Positions 38,064 through 46,717 of a stretch of DNA of 64,000 nucleotides are shown one piece after another. Under the pieces are notes generated by a model. It was given only the letters and a program-made list of their open reading frames with translations, did not search any database and was not told the origin of the DNA. Every line of letters starts with the position of its first letter. Position 1 is the first letter of the stretch. The position numbers and the translations under genes were made by a program. Source of the DNA: Mycobacterium sp. GA-2829 (GTDB lineage: Bacteria > Actinomycetota > Actinomycetes > Mycobacteriales > Mycobacteriaceae); assembly GCF_001499965.1 (NCBI RefSeq), contig NZ_LQIT01000067.1:1-64000 (forward strand), written 5' to 3'.

Positions 38064-38080
38064 GGTGTGTCGGCCGCGGA

Positions 38081-41000
38081 CTAACGCTTTCCGGGGCGGC
38101 GCGCGCCCTTGGCGATCCCCAGACCCTTGACCGGCGGTTCGTCGCCGACGATCCGCGAGTCGCCGTTGTCCGACGACGGTGCGGGCTCGGGCGCCTGCTC
38201 CGGCTCGGCGGCGGCCTCCGGCTCGGGCGCGGGTTCGGCCGCGGGAGCCGGTTCGGCCGGCTTGGGCGTCGAGGCCTTCTTCTTGGCGCCGGGGCGGCGG
38301 GCGCCTGCGGCGATGCCGAGACCCTTCACCTCGGGTTCGGGCTTGGTCTCGAGACCGCGGTCCGAATCGGCGGTGTCGGCGGGCCGGTTGTCGGTCTCGG
38401 TGCCGGCCTCGGCCTGGTCCGGATCGACGTTCGGCGGCTGCACGACGGTGCCCGCGTCCTCGTTCGGCGACGCCTTGGCCGGTGCCTTCTTCTTCGCGCC
38501 GGGGCGGCGGGCGCCCGCGGCGAGACCCAGGCCCTTGACCTCGGGCTCCGGCTTGGCCGGCGCCTCGGCGGTCTCGGCGGTGGCTTCCGGCTTGGCCTCA
38601 GCGGATGCGGTCGCGGTCTTCTTGGCGCCGGGCCGCTTGGCCCCGGCCGCGATGCCCAGCCCCTTGGCCGCGGGTGCGGCGGGCGCCTCGGTCGTCTCGG
38701 CCTTGGCTTCCGGAGCCGCGGCGGCGGTCTTCTTCGCACCCGGACGCTTGGCGCCACCCGCGATGCCGAGCCCCTTGGCCGGAGCCGCGGCAGCGGCCGG
38801 CTTGTCCTCGGCAGGCGCGGCGGTCTTCTTCGCGCCCGGCTTCTTCGCGCCGCCGGCGAGGCCAAGACCCGTGACGGGTTTGGCTTCCGTGGCGGTCGAG
38901 GCCTTCGCGGCGGGCGCTTCCGGCTCCTCGGCGGGAGCCTTCTCCGGTGCCTTCTCCGGCGCGGGGGCCGCCGCGGCCGCTTTGGCGGCGCGCTCCTCGG
39001 CCTCCTTGGCCGCGGTGCCCTTCTCCGGCAGCGTCACCGACGACTTGTCCAGGGAGCCGAGCAGCAGCTGGGCCACGTCGAGGACCTCGGCCTTCTCCAC
39101 CTCACGGGTGGCGGCCACGTCGTCGACACCGTCGGTGATCATCACGCGGCAGAACGGGCAGCCGGTGGCGATGGTCGAGGCGGTGTCCATGGCCTCTTCG
39201 GTGCGCTCGACGTTCACGCGCTTGCCGATGTGCTCTTCCATCCACATCCGCGCACCGCCGGCGCCGCAGCACAGACCGCGGTCGGCGTGCCGGGGCATCT
39301 CGGTCAGCTTCGCGCCCGCGGCACCGATCAGCTCACGCGGAGCGGAGTACTCCTTGTTGTGCCGGCCCAGGTAGCAGGGGTCGTGGTAGGTGACATCCTG
39401 GCCGCCGCCGACGGGCGAGACCGGGACCAGCTTCTTGTCGCGGACCAGCCGGTTGAGCAGCTGGGTGTGGTGCAGCACGGTGTAGTTGCCGCCGACCTGC
39501 GGGTATTCGCGGCTCAGGGTGTTGAAGCAGTGCGGGCAGGTCACCACGACCTTGCGGTCGACGCGCTCGACGCCTTCGAACAGATCGTTGAGCGTCTCGA
39601 CGTTCTGCGCGGCGAGCTGCTGGAACAGGAATTCGTTACCCGAGCGTCGGGCCGAGTCGCCGTTGCAGGTCTCACCCTCACCGAGCACCAGGTACTTGAC
39701 GCCCGCGGTCGCGAGCAGTTCGGCGACGGCCTTGGTGGTCTTCTTCGCGCGGTCCTCGTAGGCGCCGGCGCAGCCGACCCAGAATAGGTACTCGAAGCCC
39801 TCGAAGGATTCGACGTCCTTGCCGTACACCGGGACGTCGAAGTCGACCTCGTCGATCCAGTTGGTGCGGTCCTTGGCGTTCTGGCCCCAGGGGTTGCCCT
39901 TGGTCTCCAGGTTCTTGAACAGCACGCCGAGCTCACCGGGGAACTCGGACTCCATCATCACCTGGTAGCGGCGCATGTCGACGATGTGGTCGATGTGCTC
40001 GATGTCCACCGGGCACTGCTCGACGCAGGCGCCGCAGGTGGTGCAGGACCACAGCACGTCGGGGTCGATGACGCCGCCCTGCTCCTCGGTCCCGACGAGC
40101 GGGCGGGTCGCCTGTTCGGGGCCCGAACCGAGGATCCGCTCGAACCCGGACTCCGGCACGTGGTCGTGCGCGTGCTTCTCGGAGCTCTTCTCGCCGCGCG
40201 CTTCCTCGCCGAGACCACCCTCGGGGGTGTTCTCCAGCGGGGACTCCTTGTCGCCGAGGATGTACGGCGCCTTCGCGAACAGGTGGTCGCGCAGGTTCAT
40301 GATCACGAGCTTGGGCGACAGCGGCTTACCGGTGTTCCAGGCCGGGCACTGCGACTGACAACGCCCGCACTCGGTGCAGGTGGTCATGTCGAGGTAGCCC
40401 TTCCAGGTGAAGTCCTCGATCTTGCCGCGGCCCAGCACGGCGTCCTCGGCGGGATCCTCGAAGTCGATCGGCTCGCCGTTGTACTCCATCGGCAGCAGCG
40501 GGCCCAGACCGTTGGGCATCCGCTTGAAGGTGACGTTGATCGGGGCCAGGCCGATGTGCAGGTGCTTGGAGTGCAGCACGATCAGCAGGAAGATCAGCAT
40601 GACCGCGATGTGCGCGAGCAGCGCGATGGTCTCGACCCACTCGTTGACGTTGTGGCCCAGCGGGCTGAGCACCCAACCCATGAACTGGCTGAAGAACGCG
40701 CCGTTGCCGTAGGGCAGGTTGCCGACGTCGGCGGCAGCGCCGCGGACCAGCGCGTAGGTCCAGATGACGTTGAAAATCATGAACAAGATCAGCCAGGCGC
40801 CGCCGGTGTGGGAACCGTAGAACCGGGAGTCGCGGCCGTGCTGTTTCGGCTCCTGCATCACGCGGATGATCGCGAACGTGATGATGCCCAGCAGCACCGC
40901 GACGGCGAAGAAGTCCTGCAGGAAGCCGAGCACATCCCACGTGCCGATGATCGGGATGTGGAAGTCGTGGTCGAACAGCAGGCCGTAGGCCTCCAGGTAG

Positions 41001-41269
41001 ACCGACGCCAGGATGAAGAAGCCCCACATCGTGAAGAAGTGGGCGATACCGGGGATCGACCACCGCAGCAGGCGGGTCTGTCCGAAGACCTCTTCGAACT
41101 GCGTCGTGATGCGCTTGCTGAGGTTGTCCTTGCGGTTGTTGGCCTCGCTGGTGGGCGCGCCCGACCGGATCAGCTTCGTCAGCCACAGCACGCGTTTTGC
41201 GGCGAGCGCTATCACGATCGCGGTCATCAGCAATCCGACGACGAGTCGGATCAGGATCTGGGTGTCCAC
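38081..41269 (-). CDS. etfD: EtfD-like membrane Fe-S oxidoreductase (right copy)
   Basis: A 1062-residue protein corresponding to Rv0338c. In M. tuberculosis this protein, EtfD, takes electrons from the electron-transfer flavoprotein serving acyl-CoA dehydrogenases and feeds the menaquinone pool. Residues 1-230 hold several transmembrane helices (LLMTAIVIALAAKRVLWL; FFTMWGFFILASVYLEAYGLLF). Two ferredoxin-type [4Fe-4S] motifs follow (CTECGRCQSQCP near 299, CTTCGACVEQCP near 409), then heterodisulfide-reductase-like CCG domains (WVGCAGAYED; CPHCFNTL; HDPCYLGRH; LCCGAGGARMW). From about residue 760 to the end is an Ala/Lys/Glu/Pro linker with six basic GLGIAxGAxRPGxKK repeats. The GTG start follows GGGAGG. 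Two tandem operators lie directly upstream. Confidence 0.92.
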   Translation of the reverse strand: MDTQILIRLVVGLLMTAIVIALAAKRVLWLTKLIRSGAPTSEANNRKDNLSKRITTQFEEVFGQTRLLRWSIPGIAHFFTMWGFFILASVYLEAYGLLFDHDFHIPIIGTWDVLGFLQDFFAVAVLLGIITFAIIRVMQEPKQHGRDSRFYGSHTGGAWLILFMIFNVIWTYALVRGAAADVGNLPYGNGAFFSQFMGWVLSPLGHNVNEWVETIALLAHIAVMLIFLLIVLHSKHLHIGLAPINVTFKRMPNGLGPLLPMEYNGEPIDFEDPAEDAVLGRGKIEDFTWKGYLDMTTCTECGRCQSQCPAWNTGKPLSPKLVIMNLRDHLFAKAPYILGDKESPLENTPEGGLGEEARGEKSSEKHAHDHVPESGFERILGSGPEQATRPLVGTEEQGGVIDPDVLWSCTTCGACVEQCPVDIEHIDHIVDMRRYQVMMESEFPGELGVLFKNLETKGNPWGQNAKDRTNWIDEVDFDVPVYGKDVESFEGFEYLFWVGCAGAYEDRAKKTTKAVAELLATAGVKYLVLGEGETCNGDSARRSGNEFLFQQLAAQNVETLNDLFEGVERVDRKVVVTCPHCFNTLSREYPQVGGNYTVLHHTQLLNRLVRDKKLVPVSPVGGGQDVTYHDPCYLGRHNKEYSAPRELIGAAGAKLTEMPRHADRGLCCGAGGARMWMEEHIGKRVNVERTEEAMDTASTIATGCPFCRVMITDGVDDVAATREVEKAEVLDVAQLLLGSLDKSSVTLPEKGTAAKEAEERAAKAAAAAPAPEKAPEKAPAEEPEAPAAKASTATEAKPVTGLGLAGGAKKPGAKKTAAPAEDKPAAAAAPAKGLGIAGGAKRPGAKKTAAAAPEAKAETTEAPAAPAAKGLGIAAGAKRPGAKKTATASAEAKPEATAETAEAPAKPEPEVKGLGLAAGARRPGAKKKAPAKASPNEDAGTVVQPPNVDPDQAEAGTETDNRPADTADSDRGLETKPEPEVKGLGIAAGARRPGAKKKASTPKPAEPAPAAEPAPEPEAAAEPEQAPEPAPSSDNGDSRIVGDEPPVKGLGIAKGARRPGKR

Positions 41270-41287
41270 GCGCGGCCTCCCGGTATG

Positions 41288-41332
41288 AAGTTACTCGGCA
41301 GTAACTTAGACGAAGTTACCCGTGGGTAACTT
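41288..41332 (-). promoter_or_regulatory. Two tandem palindromic operators upstream of etfD (right copy)
   Basis: Two 20-base palindromes with the shared half-site AAGTTAC lie at 41313-41332 and 41288-41307, 25 bases (about 2.5 helical turns) centre to centre, just before the etfD ribosome-binding site. The spacing and symmetry suggest cooperative binding by a dimeric TetR-type repressor, plausibly a fatty-acid-responsive one given the role of EtfD. Confidence 0.7.
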
Positions 41333-41405
41333 AGGCTCGATCCTGCTCATAGTGACATCACCCGTATGCGGGCCGCTACGAAGGCTGCCCTAACCCGCCG
41401 TTCGG

Positions 41406-43922
41406 TCAGCCGGGCGGGGCGAGGATTGCCCGCAACATCGACAGCATCTCCGACCGCGATTCCGCGCCCAACCGGCGCCGGATCCGGGCCACGTGATGCT
41501 CGACGGTCTTAGCTGAGATGAACAACTGGGCGCCGATGTCGCGGTAGGGCATGCCTAGCAGCAGGAGTTCGGCGACCTCGCGCTCGCGCTCCGAGAGCTG
41601 TGCCGAGGCCGGCCGGGCGGGTGCCGCGGCGGGTGCGGGCGCCGCCGGGCTCGAGGCGGCCGGCCTGGCCGGGGCGTCGGTCCCGGCGACCGCCTGTTTG
41701 AGGTCGCGGGCCAGTTGCAGCATCGCCTGCGACACCCGGCCGTCGGAGGTCTGCAGCGCCGCCTGCCCGGCCAGCCGCGTCGCGTCCCAGGTGTGGCCGA
41801 ACTGTGCGAGCCCGCGCGCCGCGGCGGTCACCTCATCGACGTCGACCTGGTTGGCCAGTACCCGCAACCAGGTGCGGCCCGCCGTGGCCAGGGCTTTCGC
41901 GAAACCACTCTGGGCGTGCTCGTCGCGGCTCGCCGCGGTCAGCGCCTGCCCGTGCGGGGCGACCGCCTCGGGTGCGTTGGCCAGGATCCCGGCGTGCACA
42001 CCCGCCCAGTGCAGCGGCACCGACCACAGCGGCGGATCGCCGAGCGCACTCAACAGGGCGAACGCCTCGTCGAGGGTGTGCCGCAGCCGGTCCACCTGCC
42101 GCATCCGGGCGGCCGCCACCCACAACTCACCCAGCGGCAACAGGGCGAACAGGTCGACGGAGTATTCGGCCAGCACCTCCATCGCGGCGTACCAGTGCAG
42201 CTGCATGGCGCCGCTGTCACCGCTGCGCCGGGCGATCGCGGTTTGCAGCGCCGCCGCCCACAGTGCATCCCGCCGGTGCAGGTCGGCCTCGGCTCGCGGG
42301 ACGGCCGCCGCGGCGGACTGCAGTTGGCCGTCCTGCATCTGCGTCCAGCCGAGCAGCAACCGGTGCCGGTACGTGACGAAGATCGCATCCGCCGAGGCGT
42401 CGTCAGCGGCGCCCCGGACGGCACGGCCGATCACGCTGCGGGCCCGCACCGGGTCGCCGCCGTGCAGCGCCACCAGCGTCACCAACGCGGCCGGGGTGTC
42501 CGGGGTGACGAGGTGGCCGCCGGGTTCGGCGCCCAGCGACTGGCCCAGCCGCGCGACCGCGACGGGGTAGGGCTGATCGAGGGTGAGGACGAGGCCGTCG
42601 GCGAGGCTGCGGGCGGCCCGCGCGAGTGACGTCGGCGGTCCGGCGGACTGCGTCCGCGACAACTCCCTGGCGGTGGCGCCGTCGCCGGCGGCCAGTGCGG
42701 CCGCCGTGCCTGCCGCGCTCAGCAGCGCATCCGACGACGGACCCAGCCACCGGAACAGGTCGAGGGCCTGCGTGGCGGCGCCGTCGTGCATGGCGATACT
42801 CGCCGAGATCCGCACCGCGGCGGCGCGTTCGTCGACGTCTTCGGCGGTGAGCAGTTCGTCGGCGATCCGCCCGGCGGTCGCGCAGTCCCCGGTCAGGGCG
42901 AGCGCGTCGGCGAGTTGCGCGCTCAGCGCGGTGGCGCCGGCGTCGGCGGCTGCCCGGTACAGCCGCGCCGCCCGCACCGGGGCGCCCGCCCGCGTCGCCA
43001 GGTCCGCCAGCGCCGTGGCGAGCTTCTCGTCCCGCAGCCCGTGTTCGGCCATGCGCAGCGCGAGATCGGCTGTCAGCGTGGACATCTCGAGCTGCGAACA
43101 CAGCAGCGCGACCTCGATCTCGTGATGACGGGCCGCGCCGACGATCTGCGCGATCGCGTCGTGCACCGTGCGCTGGAAGCCGGGGTGGAACGACGGTTCC
43201 AGCAACCCGCTGGCCCTGGCCCGGTCGACCACTGCAAGCGCCGCGTCCGACGGGATGCGCAGCGCCGCGGCGACGTCGTCGGGTCCCAGATCCGGGCTCA
43301 GTGACGCGACCAGCAGCGTGTCGAGCAGCGGTTCGTCGAGGCGGCGCAACTGTTCGACGAGCGCGATGCGGGTGGCCTGGCGCACCGCGGCGGCACTTTC
43401 AGCGACCGAGGCCACCGCCGCCAGCGCGGGACGCACCAGGAACGGCAGACCCGCGGTGACCGTCGCCAGCATCCGCACCAGCTCGGGCGCCGGGGCGGCG
43501 CCCAGAGCGGCCGCGGCCGCCCGCCCCACTTCCACCGGCGACGCGGATCCCAGTGTGACAGCGGGGTTTTCGCGTTCCAGCGCAGTGACGAGGGTGCGCA
43601 GCGGCGGGTGATGGGCCAGCGGTTGGGCCGCGATGACGACCGTCGCGGCCGAATCTGCGACGAGTTCGGTGAGCCGCTCGAGGTCATCGGTGTCGAGCAG
43701 GTGGGCGTCGTCGATCACCACCGCCGCATCGGCGGGGTCGTCGGCGCGGCGGGGCCGCGACAGCACCGCCCGCCCGGCCGAGCGCAGCGCCATCCGCACC
43801 GCGGCGAGCACCGTGGACTTACCGGTTCCGATCCCGCCCACGACCACCAGCTTCGTCGGCGTCCCGGGATCGGCTTCGATCGCCGCGACGGCCTCACGCG
43901 CGGCGGTCGGGAGCTCCGTCAT
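41406..43922 (-). CDS. LuxR-family ATPase regulator, IniR/Rv0339c-like (right copy)
   Basis: An 838-residue STAND-like/LAL-type regulator: P-loop GGIGTGKSTVLAAV (29-42), Walker B VVIDDAHLLD (about 70-79), a helical repeat region rich in Ala and Leu (about 250-740), an Ala/Pro linker, then a LuxR DNA-binding domain (about 776-838: LSEREREVAELLLLG, SAKTVEHHVARIRRRL). In such proteins ligand binding to the repeats releases ATP-dependent oligomerisation and activation. By position it is Rv0339c, reported as the iniBAC regulator IniR, to which I give moderate weight. It follows the Hsp70-like gene by 9 bases in one transcription unit, facing away from the IniB-like gene, so it can be autoregulated through the same divergent promoter region. 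Confidence 0.89.
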   Translation of the reverse strand: MTELPTAAREAVAAIEADPGTPTKLVVVGGIGTGKSTVLAAVRMALRSAGRAVLSRPRRADDPADAAVVIDDAHLLDTDDLERLTELVADSAATVVIAAQPLAHHPPLRTLVTALERENPAVTLGSASPVEVGRAAAAALGAAPAPELVRMLATVTAGLPFLVRPALAAVASVAESAAAVRQATRIALVEQLRRLDEPLLDTLLVASLSPDLGPDDVAAALRIPSDAALAVVDRARASGLLEPSFHPGFQRTVHDAIAQIVGAARHHEIEVALLCSQLEMSTLTADLALRMAEHGLRDEKLATALADLATRAGAPVRAARLYRAAADAGATALSAQLADALALTGDCATAGRIADELLTAEDVDERAAAVRISASIAMHDGAATQALDLFRWLGPSSDALLSAAGTAAALAAGDGATARELSRTQSAGPPTSLARAARSLADGLVLTLDQPYPVAVARLGQSLGAEPGGHLVTPDTPAALVTLVALHGGDPVRARSVIGRAVRGAADDASADAIFVTYRHRLLLGWTQMQDGQLQSAAAAVPRAEADLHRRDALWAAALQTAIARRSGDSGAMQLHWYAAMEVLAEYSVDLFALLPLGELWVAAARMRQVDRLRHTLDEAFALLSALGDPPLWSVPLHWAGVHAGILANAPEAVAPHGQALTAASRDEHAQSGFAKALATAGRTWLRVLANQVDVDEVTAAARGLAQFGHTWDATRLAGQAALQTSDGRVSQAMLQLARDLKQAVAGTDAPARPAASSPAAPAPAAAPARPASAQLSEREREVAELLLLGMPYRDIGAQLFISAKTVEHHVARIRRRLGAESRSEMLSMLRAILAPPG

Positions 43923-43931
43923 CGACTGCGG

Positions 43932-45746
43932 TCAGGCGCCGTCGTCGGGGACCGGGACGACCGTGGTCGGCGGCTCGGGCGGATCCGGGGGATCGACCGT
44001 CGTCGGGGGCGGCTGCGTCGTCGTCGGCGGCGGTTGGGTGGTGGTCGGCGGCGGGGTCGTCGTCGGCCGGGTGGTGGTCGTCGTCGGCTGCGTCGTGGTG
44101 GTCGTGGTCGTCGTGGTGGTGGTCGTCGTTGTCGGCGACGTCGTCGTCGTGGTGGTGGACGTCGTCGGTGCGGGCGGCGGAGGCGGCGGTGGGGGCTGAC
44201 TCACCGTCGTGGTCGCCACGCCGTCGGGGCCGACCGTCACCGTGGTGACCGGCGGCGGCAACTCCTGCGGCGACGGTTCCATCGACACCGTGGTCGCGGT
44301 CTCGGTCACCGGTGTCGAATCGCCCTCGTTGCCGGTCAGTGTGACCGCCAACCCGCCGACAGCCAGCAGTGCGGCCGCGGCCGCGGCGCCGAACAGCACG
44401 GGCGGCCGCTTGTACCAGGGCAGCGGCGCGGGTTCCTCGTACGCGGCGCCGTAGCCGGTGTCGTCCTGGGCGAATGCCACCGGTGGCCTAGCCCCGGTCG
44501 CCGACGGGTCGTAGTCCGGACCGGCGTAGGCGACCGGTTCCCCGGCGGCCGCATCGTCCTGCGACCACGCCAGCGCCCGGAAGGTCGCCGAGGACGCACC
44601 GTCGGCGGCGGCGTCACCGGCCGCCAGACCGGCCGCGCCTGCGGCCCACGCGGCGGGTGCCATCCCGGTGGGGGCATCGGCCGCGGCCGCCATGCCGGTC
44701 GGGGCGTCGGCGTCGGCGCTCTGGTTGGCCACCAGCGCCGCACCCGCGGCGACGTTGAGCTGCGGTTCCGGGGTGGTGACCACCGGGGCGCGCAGCCGCT
44801 CGGAGAGCCGCTGGGTGACCAGCGGGATCGCCGCGCCACCGCCGACGGTCGCCACGGCGGCCACGTTGGCCGGTGCGATCTGGTTGCGCTGCAACGTGTC
44901 TTCGATCGCGCCGAGCAGCCCGTCGAGCGGTGCGGCGATCAACTGCTCGAGCTCGGGCCGGGTCACCCGGATGTCGGAGGCGACGCCCGGCAGTTCGACC
45001 GGGACCGCGGTGGCGGTGTCGGCGGACAGCCGTTCCTTGGCCAGCCGGCACTGGTCCCGCAGCCGGGCCAGCGAGCCGACGGCGGCGGTGCCCGCCGGGT
45101 CTCCCGACCCGGCATCGGCCATGCCGACCAGGACATGGTTCAGCAGCGCCTGGTCGACCGCATCGCCGGAGAACTCCGCATACCGCACGGTCTGACCGAT
45201 GGCGTCGAGGTTGGCGTTCGCATCGGCCAACGAGATGCTGGTGCCGCTGCCGCCGAGGTCGACCAGCACGATCACGCCCTGGCCGGGCAGGCCCGGGGCG
45301 GCCTGCAGTGCCGCCAGCGCGGCAGTCGAATCGGGGATCAGTGCGGCGGGGACACCGTGCGGCGCCAGGTTCGGCCGTGACCGCAGGGCGCCGCGCAGGG
45401 CGCCGACGGTGCCCGGACCCCAGTGGGCGGGGACGGCGATCGCGATCGGTGAGCCGCCGTCGACCGTGCGGGCCATCGCGTCGAGCGCCTCGGCGAGCAC
45501 CAGTTCACCGCGGTGCGCCGAACCGTCGGCCGCGACCAGCGGCACGGGGTCGCCCACCCGGTCGACGAAGCTGGTCAGCACCAGGCCCTGCCTGTCGGGA
45601 TTCGCCGACCATTCGCTGGGCACGCCGACCTCGGCGGGCCGGTCGGGGAAGAGGGTGAGGATGGCCCGTCGGATCACCGGCGCGCGGCCGACGCGGGCCG
45701 CCACCAGATTCGTCTGGCCGATCGACAACCCCAGGGGTTCGGTCAT
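43932..45746 (-). CDS. Membrane-anchored Hsp70-like ATPase 1 (right copy, Val596 variant)
   Basis: A 604-residue protein combining a cytoplasmic Hsp70/actin-fold domain with a membrane anchor and external tail. Residues 1-22 form phosphate-1 (LGLSIGQTNLVAARVG). [17 protein letters not shown] is shared almost word for word with the second paralogue. VLVDLGGSGTSISLAD is phosphate-2 and ATVGGGAAIPLVTQRLSERL the adenosine motif. The Hsp70 peptide-binding domain is absent. After an Ala-rich linker, PLPWYKRP enters a helix (about 452-470); the outside tail has eight prolines and long Thr runs. A -10-like TATCGT ends six bases before the ATG, suggesting a leaderless mRNA. Residue 596 is Val here and Asp in the left copy. 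Function unknown. Confidence 0.88.
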   Translation of the reverse strand: MTEPLGLSIGQTNLVAARVGRAPVIRRAILTLFPDRPAEVGVPSEWSANPDRQGLVLTSFVDRVGDPVPLVAADGSAHRGELVLAEALDAMARTVDGGSPIAIAVPAHWGPGTVGALRGALRSRPNLAPHGVPAALIPDSTAALAALQAAPGLPGQGVIVLVDLGGSGTSISLADANANLDAIGQTVRYAEFSGDAVDQALLNHVLVGMADAGSGDPAGTAAVGSLARLRDQCRLAKERLSADTATAVPVELPGVASDIRVTRPELEQLIAAPLDGLLGAIEDTLQRNQIAPANVAAVATVGGGAAIPLVTQRLSERLRAPVVTTPEPQLNVAAGAALVANQSADADAPTGMAAAADAPTGMAPAAWAAGAAGLAAGDAAADGASSATFRALAWSQDDAAAGEPVAYAGPDYDPSATGARPPVAFAQDDTGYGAAYEEPAPLPWYKRPPVLFGAAAAAALLAVGGLAVTLTGNEGDSTPVTETATTVSMEPSPQELPPPVTTVTVGPDGVATTTVSQPPPPPPPPAPTTSTTTTTTSPTTTTTTTTTTTTTTQPTTTTTRPTTTPPPTTTQPPPTTTQPPPTTVDPPDPPEPPTTVVPVPDDGA

Positions 45747-45787
45747 GCGGTCACGATAGCGGTTGACACCCTGCAGCCTCGGGATAT

Positions 45788-45827
45788 CCCCCTAGTGTCG
45801 CCGACCCCCTAACGGCCGATCCCCTAA
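45788..45827. promoter_or_regulatory. Three CCCCTAA boxes in the divergent promoter region (right copy)
   Basis: CCCCCTA (45788-45794), CCCCCTAA (45805-45812) and CCCCTAA (45821-45827) are spaced about 16-17 bases apart between the divergent Hsp70-like and IniB-like genes. They lie 42-81 bases from the first start codon and 108-147 from the second. The same box occurs three times upstream of iniB. Confidence 0.5.
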
Positions 45828-45934
45828 CGACGGGCGGCCGGCAGTGGGGTCAGCACCGATCCGGGGCGTATGCGGCGTCGATAGCATCGACAGCGTCACA
45901 TCCGTCATGGGATCAGTTGGGGATAAGGTGCTCG

Positions 45935-46447
45935 ATGGCTAACTCGCTACTCGACTTCGTCATGTCGCTGGTGCGGGATCCCGACGCCGCGACCCGGTAC
46001 GCCGCCGATCCGGCGGGCGCGCTCGCCGACGCCGGGCTGACCGGCGTGACCAGTGTGGACGTCGACAACCTGATCCCGGTGGTGGCGGAGTCGATGCCGA
46101 TGACCGCTCCGTCGCCTGGACTGGACGCCTTCGGTGCCGAACCGGCGAGCAATGTGTGGTCCAGTGGTGCGGCCACCGCCGCATTCGACGCGTTCGACGA
46201 TCTCGCACCCGCGTCACCGGTCATCGACGCCGGTCCGACCGTCATCGACACCGTCGGTGTCGACGCCTCGACCGTGGATGTGCTCACCGCACCGGAACCG
46301 CTCGTCGACACGGCATCGACGCAGTTCACGGACTCGGCCATCGATACGGTGGCCCCGGCGGACCCCGGACTCGACGACGTCTGGGGCGCGGCCGTCGACG
46401 ACGCCCAGCCCGCCGACCACACCCCCGGGTTCGACATCTTCGACTGA
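45935..46447 (+). CDS. Short IniB-domain protein, Rv0340-like (right copy)
   Basis: A 170-residue acidic protein. Residues 1-55 (MANSLLDFVMSLVRDPDAA, then DPAGALADAGLTGVTSVDVDNL) align with the IniB N-terminal domain. The remainder is low complexity, rich in Asp, Ala, Pro, Thr and Val, with three related hydrophobic-acidic motifs: PGLDAFG, PGLDDVW and the terminal PGFDIFD. No signal peptide or membrane helix is seen. The ATG at 45935 is chosen over an upstream GTG (45917) because of the GGATAAGG ribosome-binding site and alignment with IniB. It sits in the Rv0340 position and has its own strong terminator before iniB, so it can be expressed separately. Function unknown. Confidence 0.84.
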   Translation: MANSLLDFVMSLVRDPDAATRYAADPAGALADAGLTGVTSVDVDNLIPVVAESMPMTAPSPGLDAFGAEPASNVWSSGAATAAFDAFDDLAPASPVIDAGPTVIDTVGVDASTVDVLTAPEPLVDTASTQFTDSAIDTVAPADPGLDDVWGAAVDDAQPADHTPGFDIFD

Positions 46448-46464
46448 CCCGTCACAACACGCCG

Positions 46465-46498
46465 AAAGCCCGCGCGGATCGCGATCCGCGCGGGCTTT
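46465..46498 (+). terminator. Rho-independent terminator after the IniB-like gene (right copy)
   Basis: A perfect GC-rich palindrome (AAAGCCCGCGCGGATC and its complement) runs into TTTTTCG, 18 bases after the stop codon. It is a textbook intrinsic terminator, rare in mycobacteria. It isolates this gene from iniB. Confidence 0.85.
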
Positions 46499-46548
46499 TT
46501 CGTGTCTGAACTGCGATTTCGCCGTTGTTCCCCCGATGCCCCCGGCAA

Positions 46549-46587
46549 CCCCCTAATCCCCTAATGGGGAGTGCTCTTCACCCCCTA
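46549..46587 (+). promoter_or_regulatory. Cluster of three CCCCTAA boxes upstream of iniB (right copy)
   Basis: CCCCCTAA (46549-46556), CCCCTAA (46558-46564) and CCCCCTA (46581-46587) lie 34-72 bases before the putative -35 hexamer, a normal activator position. The middle box forms CCCCTAATGGGG with its downstream neighbour. Confidence 0.5.
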
Positions 46588-46620
46588 CGGGAAGCGGCCA
46601 GGCAGGGGTGGCAACCCCGT

Positions 46621-46648
46621 TTGCCGGGTCTTCCGAACTCCATAACGT
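46621..46648 (+). promoter_or_regulatory. Putative iniB promoter (right copy)
   Basis: TTGCCG (46621-46626), a 16-base spacer and TAACGT (46643-46648) fit a SigA-type promoter. This would give a leader of roughly 63 bases with the AGAAAGG ribosome-binding site ahead of the iniB ATG. It was chosen by eye; other -10 choices are possible. Confidence 0.4.
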
Positions 46649-46717
46649 GGTCTCCAGATCGCCGGGGTGCCGGCGAGACAACCTCCCCGGAACTCGGGAA
46701 GACAGAAAGGCAGTCAC

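Noticed and set aside
43960-44199. Val-rich frame antisense to the Thr-rich tail of Hsp70-like protein 1
   Set aside because: It is the complement of ACN threonine codons, giving GTN valines; no coding evidence.
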